Shown piece by piece: positions 44,834-53,477 of a stretch of 64,000 bases of DNA. Origin of the DNA: Prevotella sp. E15-22 (GTDB lineage: Bacteria > Bacteroidota > Bacteroidia > Bacteroidales > Bacteroidaceae); NCBI RefSeq assembly GCF_023204875.1, contig NZ_CP096247.1:2046001-2110000 (forward strand). Reading direction: 5' to 3'. Both the position numbers and the translations under genes were made by a program. Within the stretch, counting starts at the first letter, position 1. The number at the start of each line of letters is the position of its first letter. The notes under the pieces were generated by a model. The model saw nothing but the letters and a program-made list of their open reading frames with translations. It did not search any database and was not told where the DNA came from.

Positions 44834-45733
44834 TCATTGCTTAATCTTGTCCCACGAGGAACTCTGCGAGGCGTTGATGCTAGAGAGGACATCGTAGACA
44901 GACTCTTTTTCCTTCTGGGTGCCCTTGCCTTTATAGATGTTGGCCAACTCGTCTTTCTTATAGTCGGTCCAAATCTGGGGAAGCATGCTCAGGGGCTTAT
45001 CCTCGTGTGCCTGCTTGAGGAGGGTTTCCAGGGTTGTCGTCACATTGGTTCGGCCACGCTCTGCATTCTGTGCCATCTCGTCGAGCCCTTTGCGATAGTA
45101 GTCGTACTGCAACTGGCGGAAGGGCTTCATGGCTTCGTCCAGATAGTCGTTGATGAATGCAAAGCGATTGCGTGAGTCATCAAACGACTTCCAACCAGCG
45201 AACTCGAGGTTCTGGGCATTGTTCACCAGGTTCATGCAGCGCTGCAGGACGTCTGTCCCACCCATGGGCGAGAAGCTGTCGAGGTCGATGCCAATGATGA
45301 GATAGGCATAATAGCCCATGAGGGCCATCAACTGGTTGTCGATGACCTCCTCGTTGAAGTTCAACTGGTCGAACTGTGCGTATTCGAAATCGAAGTTCTT
45401 GTCGCGATTGCTATACAGGGCCGTTGTATAGGCTGAGTTGTACACAGGACGGTTGGCCTGAATGAGTGCCGTACAGGTGAAATGGTTGTTGGAGGCATCG
45501 TATTTGGTCACAGTGATATTAAACGTACACTGAATGCGCTCGTTCTCCTGAAACTGCAGGGCTGTCCACTGTTTCTCGTTGACAAACTGTTGGAGGGTCT
45601 CTTGCAGGTTATCGAAAACGGACTTGTCCGTGCCCTGAATCTGCTGGTGATTAATATTAATCTTCACCTGCAGTTCCTGAGCCTGCATAACGATAGGCAG
45701 GAAAAGGGTCAAGAGGAAAAGAAGTCGTTTCAT
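44834..45733 (-). CDS. DUF4835 family exported protein
   Basis: The 299-residue protein has a signal peptide (MKRLLFLLTLFLPIVMQA) followed by ELQVKININHQQIQGTDKSV, a typical opening of the DUF4835 family. The FDFEYAQFDQLNFNEEVIDN and YYAYLIIGIDLDSFSPMGG segments are also typical. The gene is conserved next to recN and coaBC in Bacteroidetes. A link to type IX secretion has been proposed for relatives, but nothing here proves it. The start at 45733 is fixed by a promoter whose -7 box covers the upstream ATG. Confidence 0.82.
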   Translation of the reverse strand: MKRLLFLLTLFLPIVMQAQELQVKININHQQIQGTDKSVFDNLQETLQQFVNEKQWTALQFQENERIQCTFNITVTKYDASNNHFTCTALIQANRPVYNSAYTTALYSNRDKNFDFEYAQFDQLNFNEEVIDNQLMALMGYYAYLIIGIDLDSFSPMGGTDVLQRCMNLVNNAQNLEFAGWKSFDDSRNRFAFINDYLDEAMKPFRQLQYDYYRKGLDEMAQNAERGRTNVTTTLETLLKQAHEDKPLSMLPQIWTDYKKDELANIYKGKGTQKEKESVYDVLSSINASQSSSWDKIKQ

Positions 45734-45781
45734 TGTGTAATGGATTAATATTAATAATTTGATAGTCGTTCTATTAGTCTG

Positions 45782-45813
45782 CAAAAATACGAACTATTTT
45801 CGAATTGTACAAC
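45782..45813 (-). promoter_or_regulatory. promoter of DUF4835-recN-protease-like-mgtC genes
   Basis: Minus-strand GTTG (45810-45813), 20-nt spacer, TATTTTTG (45782-45789), about 50 bp before ATG 45733. Confidence 0.75.
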
Positions 45814-45840
45814 TATATCCTAAACATTTCAATGTATTTT

Positions 45841-45871
45841 TTTGTTATCTAACAATTTTTATTTATCTTTG
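45841..45871 (+). promoter_or_regulatory. promoter of the DUF3943 gene
   Basis: TTTG (45841-45844), 19-nt spacer and TATCTTTG (45864-45871); the leader to the ATG at 45954 is about 75 nt. Confidence 0.8.
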
Positions 45872-45953
45872 CAAAAGAAACCTAATGGAAAACATTACTA
45901 ACCTGACATAACAGGATTTGATTTATTAACTACAAACAGAGTTTTGGCATCGT

Positions 45954-48296
45954 ATGAGAAAATCACTAGCAATCGTTGCAGTTTTTTTGATCACTGCCGT
46001 AGATCATAGCATCTGGGCACAGAACAGTCCAGTGGGAATAGTCAGTGTGCAAGACTCCGTGAAGAGCATACAGTTTGGTGTCATCTCGACGGTGGCTCCT
46101 GATGGTGGACATGGGGTTCAGCTGGCTGGTGTATCGAACACGGCAGCCCACAGATTCAACGGCCTGCAACTGGGTGGTGTGAGTAACATCACGCAGGGCA
46201 TGGAACGTGGTCTGCAGCTATCGGGCATTCTGAACGTGTCGACAGAGATGATGCGAGGATGGCAATGGGGAGCCGTCAACTATGCCGACTCGCTGGACGG
46301 CATACAGGTGGGTGTGTTCAACGTGGCTCGTAAGCGCCCTGAGGGATGGCAAGTGGGACTCATCAACCTGTCGTACGACACCATCGGCCATAAGATTGGT
46401 TTGGTGAACGTGAATCCCACGACCGATATTGACATTATGATGTATGGCGGCTCGTCGACAAAGGGAAACATTGCCGTGCGCTATCGCAATCGCAGTACTT
46501 ATAATATCCTTGGCGTGGGAACGCACTTCATGGGATTAGACTCGAAGTTCTCTGGCGCTGTGTTCTATCGCTTGGGACAATATGCGCAGGTGTCGCCCAA
46601 ATGGAGTCTGAGTGGCGATATCGGCTACTATCACGTGGAGACGTTCTCGAAGAACAACAACGACAAGCCGGAACGCCTGTATTCGCTGCAGGCACGCATC
46701 AATGCCGACTATCAGATAAGCAGGAAGTTGGGGGCTTTTGCCTCTGTGGGCTGGGGACTGACACGCTATTACGACCGTAACGAGACTTACAGAAACAGAC
46801 CACTGGTTGAGATGGGACTGACGTATCGCCAAGCTCGCGACCAGCATGACTCTTGGAAACGGGCATGGGAAGAGAAGCGGAGGGCCATTGTGTTTGCCGA
46901 CTCGACCATGGCACTGCCTGTGAAAAAGCGCTACTGGCAGGCAGCGGCTGAGGCAACAGCCATCAACGTGGGTGTGCAGTTGTTCGACCGCTATGCGCTG
47001 AAATCGGACTTCGCACAGACCACACTTCGCACCCTGAAGCGCAATTTTACTGATGGCATGGTGTGGGACAACGACTTCTTCATCACAAACTTGTTTGCAC
47101 ATCCTTATCACGGCAATCTTTATTTCAATGCAGCACGAACCAACGGACTGACATTCTGGGAGTCGGCGCCTTATGCCTTAGGCGGATCGCTCATGTGGGA
47201 GTTCCTGGGCGAGACTGAGCCTCCTGCCATTAACGACGTGATTGCAACCTCGATGGGTGGTATGGCTATTGGTGAGATGACGCATCGACTGAGCAGAACT
47301 GTGCTCGACGACCGTGATCGCGGCTTCAGACGATTCGTGCGAGAGGCTGTTGCTACCATCGCCAACCCTATTCAGGGCCTACACAGAATTATCAGTGGCG
47401 ACGCCTGGCGTGTGCGCAGTGATCATTATCGCTATCACGACTATAGTAAGATTCCTGTTGACGTGGCGTTTTCGACTGGCTGGCGCTATCTGGCAGACGA
47501 TGGAGCACTGTTCCGTGGGGTGCACGCACCTTATCTTAACATGGTTCTGACGTATGGCACGTCTGTGGACGGCGAACGACATACGACACCATACGATTTC
47601 TTTGACGTGGATGCCACCATCAGCATGGGTGGCGGACAGCCATTGGTGAACAACCTGCAGATTGTGGGCCGACTGTGGAGCACGTCTATTCTCGACAAGA
47701 AGGATATGGCTGGTGAGTTTGGTATCTATCAGCATTTTAATTACTTTGACGCAAAACCGATTGAGGACGGTTCTGAGCTGACACCCTATCGCATCAGCGA
47801 GGCAGCGGGCTTCGGACCTGGCTTCATCCTGTCGCTGCCGCAGATGGGAGGACTGTCGAAGTTGGAACAGCGCGTGTTCTTGAGCGGCATCCTATTGGGT
47901 GGCACCAAGAGTGACTATTTCAACGTCATTGAACGTGACTATAACATGGGTAGCGGCTTCAGCATTAAGTCGAAGACGCAACTCGACTTTGGTAAGTTTG
48001 GACGTTTTATTCTTAATGCCAAGTACTTCCGACTCTACACATGGAAGGGATATGAAGACAAGGACTTGCAGGCCTATGCCGACGGCACCAAGGACCTGCA
48101 CTACCTGAACGTGCAGGGCGACCGTAGTAATGCGGCCTTGCTGGTGGTGAACCCCATCATGGAGATGCATGTTAACAAGCAATGGTCGCTCACGCTATCA
48201 GGGGCTTACTACTCGCGTCGCACATTCTATAAATACTACGACAAAGTGCATGCCAACACGTTTGAGACCAAGATAGGAATAACCTGCCGCCTATGA
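45954..48296 (+). CDS. DUF3943 outer-membrane-type protein
   Basis: The 780-residue protein has a signal peptide. Residues about 35-150 are a repeated glycine-rich surface motif (GVQLAGVSN, GLQLGGVSN, GLQLSGILN, GWQWGAVNY, GIQVGVFN, GWQVGLINL) of the LA_2272 type. The DUF3943 region follows (about 400-480: WDNDFFITNLFAHPYHGNLYF, NDVIATSMGGMAIGEMTHRL). Beta-barrel-like strands run to the end (IGITCRL). The function is unknown; an outer-membrane location is likely. It stands in opposite orientation between DUF4835-recN and coaBC. A tiny coupled ORF follows. Confidence 0.82.
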   Translation: MRKSLAIVAVFLITAVDHSIWAQNSPVGIVSVQDSVKSIQFGVISTVAPDGGHGVQLAGVSNTAAHRFNGLQLGGVSNITQGMERGLQLSGILNVSTEMMRGWQWGAVNYADSLDGIQVGVFNVARKRPEGWQVGLINLSYDTIGHKIGLVNVNPTTDIDIMMYGGSSTKGNIAVRYRNRSTYNILGVGTHFMGLDSKFSGAVFYRLGQYAQVSPKWSLSGDIGYYHVETFSKNNNDKPERLYSLQARINADYQISRKLGAFASVGWGLTRYYDRNETYRNRPLVEMGLTYRQARDQHDSWKRAWEEKRRAIVFADSTMALPVKKRYWQAAAEATAINVGVQLFDRYALKSDFAQTTLRTLKRNFTDGMVWDNDFFITNLFAHPYHGNLYFNAARTNGLTFWESAPYALGGSLMWEFLGETEPPAINDVIATSMGGMAIGEMTHRLSRTVLDDRDRGFRRFVREAVATIANPIQGLHRIISGDAWRVRSDHYRYHDYSKIPVDVAFSTGWRYLADDGALFRGVHAPYLNMVLTYGTSVDGERHTTPYDFFDVDATISMGGGQPLVNNLQIVGRLWSTSILDKKDMAGEFGIYQHFNYFDAKPIEDGSELTPYRISEAAGFGPGFILSLPQMGGLSKLEQRVFLSGILLGGTKSDYFNVIERDYNMGSGFSIKSKTQLDFGKFGRFILNAKYFRLYTWKGYEDKDLQAYADGTKDLHYLNVQGDRSNAALLVVNPIMEMHVNKQWSLTLSGAYYSRRTFYKYYDKVHANTFETKIGITCRL

Positions 48297-48400
48297 ACAT
48301 CAGAATAGTCACATCTGTCATCATGCTGTGGATCATGGCGATTGGCGTGAAAGCTCAGGAAGTCACGGCTGACAACATTGGCAACGACACGATTGAATAA
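48293..48400 (+). CDS. small exported peptide, translationally coupled to DUF3943
   Basis: The 35-codon ORF encodes a signal peptide (MNIRIVTSVIMLWIMAIGVKAQ) and a 13-residue acidic remainder (EVTADNIGNDTIE). The ATG overlaps the DUF3943 stop as ATGA, the same coupling used elsewhere here. It ends 4 bp before the convergent coaBC stop. It could be a genuine small secreted peptide or the 5' remnant of a lost gene. No relative is recognised. Confidence 0.5.
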   Translation: MNIRIVTSVIMLWIMAIGVKAQEVTADNIGNDTIE

Positions 48401-48403
48401 CAA

Positions 48404-49594
48404 CTACAGTCTGGCGGCTAGTTCGTCAATGATATCGCGTGCCACGTCGGCCTTTGGCTTCTTCTCGTAGTCGTGCTTGGCATCACGAGAGATGATACTA
48501 ACCTGATTCTCGTCGCTCTTAAAACAAGTACCTTCGTTGCGCAATGAGTTAAGGACAATGAAATCCAGATTTTTCTTCTCTAACTTATGCTGGGCATTCT
48601 GCTGTTCGTCATTAGTTTCAAGGGCAAAGCCTACCATCACCTGATCAGCACGCTTCATCCTTCCTAACTCTGCAGCAATATCTGGATTAGGAACCAGATG
48701 AATATCCATGGTCTGCCCTACCCGCTTGATCTTTTGACCGGCCACCTCTGCAGGACGAAAATCGGCCACTGCAGCACAAAGGATGGCGGCATCCATCTGT
48801 GGGAAGTTCTCTATCGCGGCATCGTGCATCTGCTGACAGCTCTCCACGTCAATACGCTGAACATTGTTCATTGTACATTGTACGTTGACGGGCCCTGCTA
48901 TCAACGTAACCTCGGCACCACGACAAGCACACTCTTCGGCCAGGGCAAAACCCATCTTTCCACTTGAGTAATTGCCAATAAAGCGAACGGGGTCGATCTT
49001 CTCGTAGGTTGGACCAGCGGTAATCATGATGTGCTTACCCAACAAGTCCTTCTTCTCGAAAAACATGTCAAGGGCTGCCACAATCTTCTCTGGGTCTTCC
49101 ATACGTCCCTTACCCTCAAGTCCTGAGGCCAAGAAGCCGCTCTGGGGCTCAATGATATGATTTCCAAAGCCCTTCAGACGCTCCATGTTCTGCTGCGTGG
49201 TGGGATGGGCATACATATCGAGATCCATGGCAGGAGCAATGAACACAGGCGCTTTCATAGACAGATAGGTGGTGATAAGCATATTGTCGGCAATGCCATT
49301 AGCCATCTTGCCTAATGTTGAGGCCGTGCAGGGCGCGATGAGCATGGCATCGGCCCAAAGACCTAAAGCCACATGACTATGCCAGGTGCCGTCGCGCTGA
49401 GAGAAGAAATCGCTGATTACTGGCTTTTGTGTCAGAGCCGATAGTGTGATGGGAGTAATAAACTCTTTACCTGCAGGTGTGATAACCACCTGCACCTCAG
49501 CTCCCCGTTTCACCAACTCACGAATAATCAAGCACGACTTATAGGCCGCTATCGATCCTGTAATACCCAGTACGATTTTCTTTCCCTTCAGCAT
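48404..49594 (-). CDS. coaBC: bifunctional phosphopantothenoylcysteine decarboxylase/synthetase
   Basis: CoaBC makes phosphopantetheine for CoA. The 396 residues include the flavin CoaC half (ITGSIAAYKS, WHSHVALGLWADAMLIAPCTA with the catalytic His, APAMDLDMYAHP, SGFLASG) and the CoaB half (ITAGPTYEKIDPVRFIGNYSSGKMG, CAAVADFRP, LVPNPDIAAELG, VGFALET). Residues NVQCTMNNVQ come from a short ACATTGTAC-type tandem repeat within the gene. It lies after dnaN and an exonuclease gene on the same strand. Confidence 0.95.
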   Translation of the reverse strand: MLKGKKIVLGITGSIAAYKSCLIIRELVKRGAEVQVVITPAGKEFITPITLSALTQKPVISDFFSQRDGTWHSHVALGLWADAMLIAPCTASTLGKMANGIADNMLITTYLSMKAPVFIAPAMDLDMYAHPTTQQNMERLKGFGNHIIEPQSGFLASGLEGKGRMEDPEKIVAALDMFFEKKDLLGKHIMITAGPTYEKIDPVRFIGNYSSGKMGFALAEECACRGAEVTLIAGPVNVQCTMNNVQRIDVESCQQMHDAAIENFPQMDAAILCAAVADFRPAEVAGQKIKRVGQTMDIHLVPNPDIAAELGRMKRADQVMVGFALETNDEQQNAQHKLEKKNLDFIVLNSLRNEGTCFKSDENQVSIISRDAKHDYEKKPKADVARDIIDELAARL

Positions 49595-49649
49595 ATTTTA
49601 TGATATCAAACTGTTTTTTCTTCAGACATCCCACATGAGACATCTCACA

Positions 49650-50516
49650 TCATTTCTGCGCTTCGCGCAAGCGAATTCTTGTCAACACCTGTTTGGTGTT
49701 ATAGGTAAAGTCGCCTGACAGAATCCAAGCATAATAGCCTGGATCAAAACGCAGTACATCGGCAACGGTCTTACCCTTATGTTTTCCAAAGTTGAAGTAC
49801 TCAGTCATCTTAGGCTGACCATTCTCATCGAGCACTACATTTCCTTTGGCATCACGAACCTCACCCCACACGATGCGACCAGAAAAGTCTACATTATTAT
49901 TGGTCTTCGAGAATTCTGCCAAACAATCCATATCGTTTGTCAGCACTCGACCCTCAGGATCCTCGCCCAATGCGCGCTGCTTCTCTTCGGTATAGTAGTC
50001 CAACTCACCCATCAACACACGATAAGTGGCCTCCGTATCCTGGTCGGCACGGTGAGCCTCGAAATCGTCCTCCATCCTACGACCACAATAGAACTTGTAG
50101 GCTGAAGCCAGGTTGCGACGTTCCATTCTCTTAAAGATGGTACAGGCGTCAATCAGTCGACACTTAGAGAAATCGAAGTCAACACCAGCACGCAAGAACT
50201 CCTCGGCCAGCATGGGAATATCGAAATAGTTTGAGTTGAATCCTGCAAAGTCGCAGCCAGTGAATTTTTCCTCAAGTGTCTTAGCTAACTGCTTGAAGGT
50301 GGGTTTATCCTTCACATCCTCATTAGAGATACCTGTCAGTTGGGTGATGACAGGCAGAATATAACACTCAGGATTTATCAGATAGTCACCACGCTCTTCT
50401 TTTCCATCAGGATAAACCTTGATGAACGACAGTTGGATAACACGGTCCTTTACCAAATCAAGACCGGTCGTCTCCAAATCGAAGACGACCAGTGGCTTAT
50501 TTAAATTCAGTTTCAT
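49650..50516 (-). CDS. DEDDh 3'-5' exonuclease (DnaQ-like)
   Basis: The 288-residue protein has FDLETTGLD with Asp13 and Glu15, FAGFNSNYFDIPMLAEE with the second Asp, and AHRADQDTEATY with the His and final Asp, giving the DEDDh set of DNA polymerase III epsilon-type proofreaders. The C-terminal third (FNFGKHKGKTVADVL and DPGYYAWILSGDF) is a small extra domain also seen on related DnaQ-like proteins. It sits between dnaN and coaBC, consistent with DNA replication or repair. Confidence 0.9.
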   Translation of the reverse strand: MKLNLNKPLVVFDLETTGLDLVKDRVIQLSFIKVYPDGKEERGDYLINPECYILPVITQLTGISNEDVKDKPTFKQLAKTLEEKFTGCDFAGFNSNYFDIPMLAEEFLRAGVDFDFSKCRLIDACTIFKRMERRNLASAYKFYCGRRMEDDFEAHRADQDTEATYRVLMGELDYYTEEKQRALGEDPEGRVLTNDMDCLAEFSKTNNNVDFSGRIVWGEVRDAKGNVVLDENGQPKMTEYFNFGKHKGKTVADVLRFDPGYYAWILSGDFTYNTKQVLTRIRLREAQK

Positions 50517-50540
50517 GAAAAATCAAGTTCAAATCTCAAA

Positions 50541-51665
50541 TCAATCGTTGATCAGCATAGGCATCATCAGCATCAGCACATCCTGATTCTCAGGCTGCTC
50601 CAAGGGCAATACCAGTCCTGCACGACTGGGGTCTGCCAACTGAATGACTACCTGATCGCAGTCAAAGTTGTTAAGAATCTCTATGAACGACGAACCCTTG
50701 AAACCAATGCTCATAGGCATGCCGTTATAGTCGCAAGACATCTTTTCGGTTGCAGTCTTTGAGAAATCATAGTCCTCAGCATCAAGCTGAAGCGTACCAT
50801 TCTCAACATGGAAGCGAATCAAATTGCTGGAATCGTTTGAGAAAGGCTGCACACGACGCAAAGCTGCCAATAGGCCCAAGCGGTCGACTGTCAACTGGTT
50901 AGGATTGCTCTGAGGAATGACTGAGTTGTAGTTGGGATAACGACCCTCAATCAAGCGGCAGATAATGACACCCTCTTCGAAGTTAATCTCAGCATTGCGC
51001 TCATCAAAACGAATAACCACGTCGCCACCCTGCTTGCCGAGTACACCTTTTAGCAATGAAGCCGGCTTCTTGGGCAGGATAAAGGCAGCAGGCTGATCAC
51101 TCTTAATGCTTAGAACCTTATTGCGCACCAACTTGTGGCCATCGCTTGCGACAACAGCCAGATAGTCAGGAGTCAAATCAAAATAAATACCATTCATTAC
51201 AGGACGAAGCTCATCCTGTGCAGTTGCAAAGATTGAACGGTTGATATTCTCAGCCAATGTGGCAGTTGCAATATTAATGGTAGTAGCGCCATCATCAATC
51301 TGCTGAGGCTGAGGAAATTCATCGGCATTCTCAACAGGCAAAGAGAACATACCATTCTGGTAACCAATCTTAGCAATATTAGCTGCCTGGTCCACATCAA
51401 ATGTGATAGGCTGTTCAGAAATACCCTTCACAGCCTCTAGCAAATCGTGGTTACCAACACAGAAACGACCATTTCCATCGTTTTCAGTCAGCTCAATAGA
51501 AGTTTTCATCATCACCTCACTATCAGAAGCTGTCAGATTCAGACGTCCGTCAACAACCTCAAACAGAAAGTCACCCAAGATAGGCAACGAGTTCTTACTA
51601 TTGATTACTCTAGACAAAGCCACCAATCGGCTGCTCAGTGCTGTGCTTGATACAGTAAATCTCAT
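50541..51665 (-). CDS. dnaN: DNA polymerase III beta sliding clamp
   Basis: The 374-residue clamp has MRFTVSSTALSSRLVALSRVI at the start, SNPNQLTVDRLGLLAALRRV in the third domain and a conserved C-terminus ENQDVLMLMMPMLIND. It tethers polymerases to DNA and hosts partner motifs. It is divergent from the DUF3127 gene, and TATTTTTG (51703-51710, minus) is its probable -7 box. The exonuclease gene follows 24 bp later. Confidence 0.97.
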   Translation of the reverse strand: MRFTVSSTALSSRLVALSRVINSKNSLPILGDFLFEVVDGRLNLTASDSEVMMKTSIELTENDGNGRFCVGNHDLLEAVKGISEQPITFDVDQAANIAKIGYQNGMFSLPVENADEFPQPQQIDDGATTINIATATLAENINRSIFATAQDELRPVMNGIYFDLTPDYLAVVASDGHKLVRNKVLSIKSDQPAAFILPKKPASLLKGVLGKQGGDVVIRFDERNAEINFEEGVIICRLIEGRYPNYNSVIPQSNPNQLTVDRLGLLAALRRVQPFSNDSSNLIRFHVENGTLQLDAEDYDFSKTATEKMSCDYNGMPMSIGFKGSSFIEILNNFDCDQVVIQLADPSRAGLVLPLEQPENQDVLMLMMPMLIND

Positions 51666-51826
51666 ATTATTTATTATTGTTTATTATTCTCAATTTGGTG
51701 TACAAAAATACAAAAAAAGTACGTCAACAACAAAATATTTGCAAAAAAATTGCTTGTTTTTCAAACTATTTTAGTAATTTCGCATGCGATTTTGCAAAAA
51801 TACAAACAATAATAACATTTTCAGAT

Positions 51827-52231
51827 ATGGATTTAACAGGAAAAGTCATTGCCATCATGGAGGCAAGAGGTGGTGTTTCTGCCCGCACAGGTAACCCATG
51901 GATGACTCAGGAATACGTTATTGAGATTCCTGGTCAGTATCCCCGCAAAATGGTGTTCAACATCTTTGGTGAAGATAAGATTAAGCAGTTCAACATTCAG
52001 CCAGGCGAGGAGATTACCGTTCAGTTTGATATCGATGCCCGCGAGTACAATGGCCGCTGGTTTAACGATATCCGTGCATGGAACATCCTGCGTGGTCAGG
52101 CAGCTGGTGCAGTACCCGCAGCTACACCATTCGCTGGTCAGCAGAACGCAGCTCCTCAGGCTGCCAACGCTCCCTTCCCTCCTGCACAGGAGCCTGCTGG
52201 TGAGAGTGCGGCTGACGATCTGCCTTTCTAA
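51827..52231 (+). CDS. DUF3127 OB-fold protein with SSB-like acidic tip
   Basis: The 134-residue protein has a DUF3127 domain (MDLTGKVIAIMEARGGVSAR, WMTQEYVIEIPGQYPRKMVF, NGRWFNDIRAWNI; about 1-90). A linker rich in Ala, Pro and Gln follows. It ends in ESAADDLPF, the same kind of acidic DDxPF tip that single-stranded DNA-binding protein uses to recruit partners. A DNA-binding role beside dnaN is therefore likely. The ATG at 51827 was chosen by the conserved opening. Confidence 0.85.
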   Translation: MDLTGKVIAIMEARGGVSARTGNPWMTQEYVIEIPGQYPRKMVFNIFGEDKIKQFNIQPGEEITVQFDIDAREYNGRWFNDIRAWNILRGQAAGAVPAATPFAGQQNAAPQAANAPFPPAQEPAGESAADDLPF

Positions 52232-52250
52232 GATAGTCGAGCAATATCAC

Positions 52251-52285
52251 AAAAAAGCATCAGTTCAATCGCTGATGCTTTTTTT
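52251..52285 (+). terminator. terminator of the DUF3127 gene
   Basis: AAAAAAGCATCAG (52251-52263) pairs with CTGATGCTTTTTT (from 52272), and a T-run follows. Confidence 0.88.
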
Positions 52286-52314
52286 ATTTGCAGGAATTAA
52301 ATTTCAATTCTTTT

Positions 52315-52935
52315 TTATCTGATAAAGTTGGTACGTTGCGGACTTTCCAACGCAGGATGACCATCTTCATTCACATTCAACTTTCGAATCATCCAAGCCA
52401 TATTACGAGCAAGCGTACGCATCGTCTGCATGCCCTCCTCGTCCTGGGCAGCTTGTCCAGGAGTCTGACCATAAACCATATTCCAATACTGCGAGCTCAC
52501 CAAAGGCATATTTGACATCGTAAAATATTTATTAAGCCTGTCAAAAGCAGCAGAAGCACCACCTCTGCGGCAAACAACAACACTAGCTGCAGGTTTGAAT
52601 CTCAACTCACCTGAAAGCGAATAGAACACGCGATCAAGCAAGGCACAAAGTGAGCCGTTAGGACCACCGTAGTATACTGGTGAGCCTACAACCAAGCCGT
52701 CGACACCATCCTTGACAGCACGCCATACCTTTGTATACAAATCATCATGAAATGTACACCTGGCACCATTACGGCCGCACATTCCACAAGCAATACACCC
52801 CTGCACAGCATGTTTACCAATATTGATTATCTCAGTATCAACACCCTCGGCATTTAATGTTTTTGCCACCTCGCTCAAAGCAGTGAATGTATTGCCATTC
52901 TCTCTTGGACTTCCGTTAATCAGTAATACCTTCAT
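52315..52935 (-). CDS. flavodoxin-like NAD(P)H-dependent FMN reductase
   Basis: The 206-residue protein has the FMN phosphate loop NGSPRENGNT, CIACGMCGRNGARCTFHDD with several Cys as in iron-sulfur flavoproteins, and VGSPVYYGGPNGSLCALLDR. The Cys set suggests a redox flavoprotein; its electron partners are unknown. The long leader (about 185 nt) starts at a TAACTTTG box (53125-53132) next to a palindrome. It has no operon partner. Confidence 0.82.
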   Translation of the reverse strand: MKVLLINGSPRENGNTFTALSEVAKTLNAEGVDTEIINIGKHAVQGCIACGMCGRNGARCTFHDDLYTKVWRAVKDGVDGLVVGSPVYYGGPNGSLCALLDRVFYSLSGELRFKPAASVVVCRRGGASAAFDRLNKYFTMSNMPLVSSQYWNMVYGQTPGQAAQDEEGMQTMRTLARNMAWMIRKLNVNEDGHPALESPQRTNFIR

Positions 52936-53110
52936 ATTATTCTCCTTCTTTCTTATAGAGAAAAAGAACCCTTCTGTATTGGCAGAGCTCTTCTTTTATT
53001 ATTGTATGGAATTATTCCTTAATAGCAGCCTGGGCGGCGGCTAACACTCACAATCGTTAACTGTAAATGTTTCATGTATTCTATAGAACCATAGCCCTTA
53101 GAAACACTCT

Positions 53111-53125
53111 GCAAACCTTGTTTGC
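53111..53125. promoter_or_regulatory. palindrome at the flavoprotein start site
   Basis: GCAAAC and GTTTGC with a 3-bp centre immediately follow the -7 box (53125-53132, minus strand) of the flavoprotein gene. The expected +1 falls within it, a usual place for a repressor operator. Confidence 0.4.
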
Positions 53126-53333
53126 AAAGTTAATGATTTCTTCTGACTTTACGCTCATTTAGCACGTTTTTTCTTGCAGAATGTGTTTGTTCTTTAACAT
53201 ATATGTACGAATTGATATCCCTTCTTAATACAATTTGTCTCAGTTAAAAGAAAAACTGATAGATTCTTGCGATGTAAGTTTAGGTTTAAGTTTAGATGTT
53301 CTTATATATATAATAAGGTAAAGTAAACTCTAA

Positions 53334-53418
53334 CCATAAAGATTGAGTCTACATTGAGTTTCTCGAGGGTTAGATGTTTCATAATCATCTAACCTACTAT
53401 TAACCTACATCTTTATGG
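53334..53418. repeat. nested inverted repeats
   Basis: CCATAAAGAT (53334-53343) pairs with ATCTTTATGG (53409-53418). Inside, GGTTAGATG (53368-53376) pairs with CATCTAACC (53386-53394). The function is unknown. Confidence 0.75.
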
Positions 53419-53440
53419 GAACTAAAGATGCAGGAAAAAT

Positions 53441-53472
53441 CTGGGACTTGAGTTATCGAAACCAAGTCCCAG
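53441..53472 (-). terminator. terminator of the lipoprotein gene
   Basis: CTGGGACTTG (53441-53450) pairs with CAAGTCCCAG (53463-53472). On the minus strand the stem is followed by ATTTTT. Confidence 0.8.
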
Positions 53473-53477
53473 TGATT

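Larger units (their letters stand above)
52936..53477. other. intergenic region with palindromes and the downstream terminator
   Basis: No gene is supported. It holds the flavoprotein promoter (53125-53132, minus), the palindrome GCAAAC-CTT-GTTTGC (53111-53125), a TTTAAGTTTAG-rich segment, nested inverted repeats (53334-53418) and a terminator (53441-53472). Confidence 0.7.
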
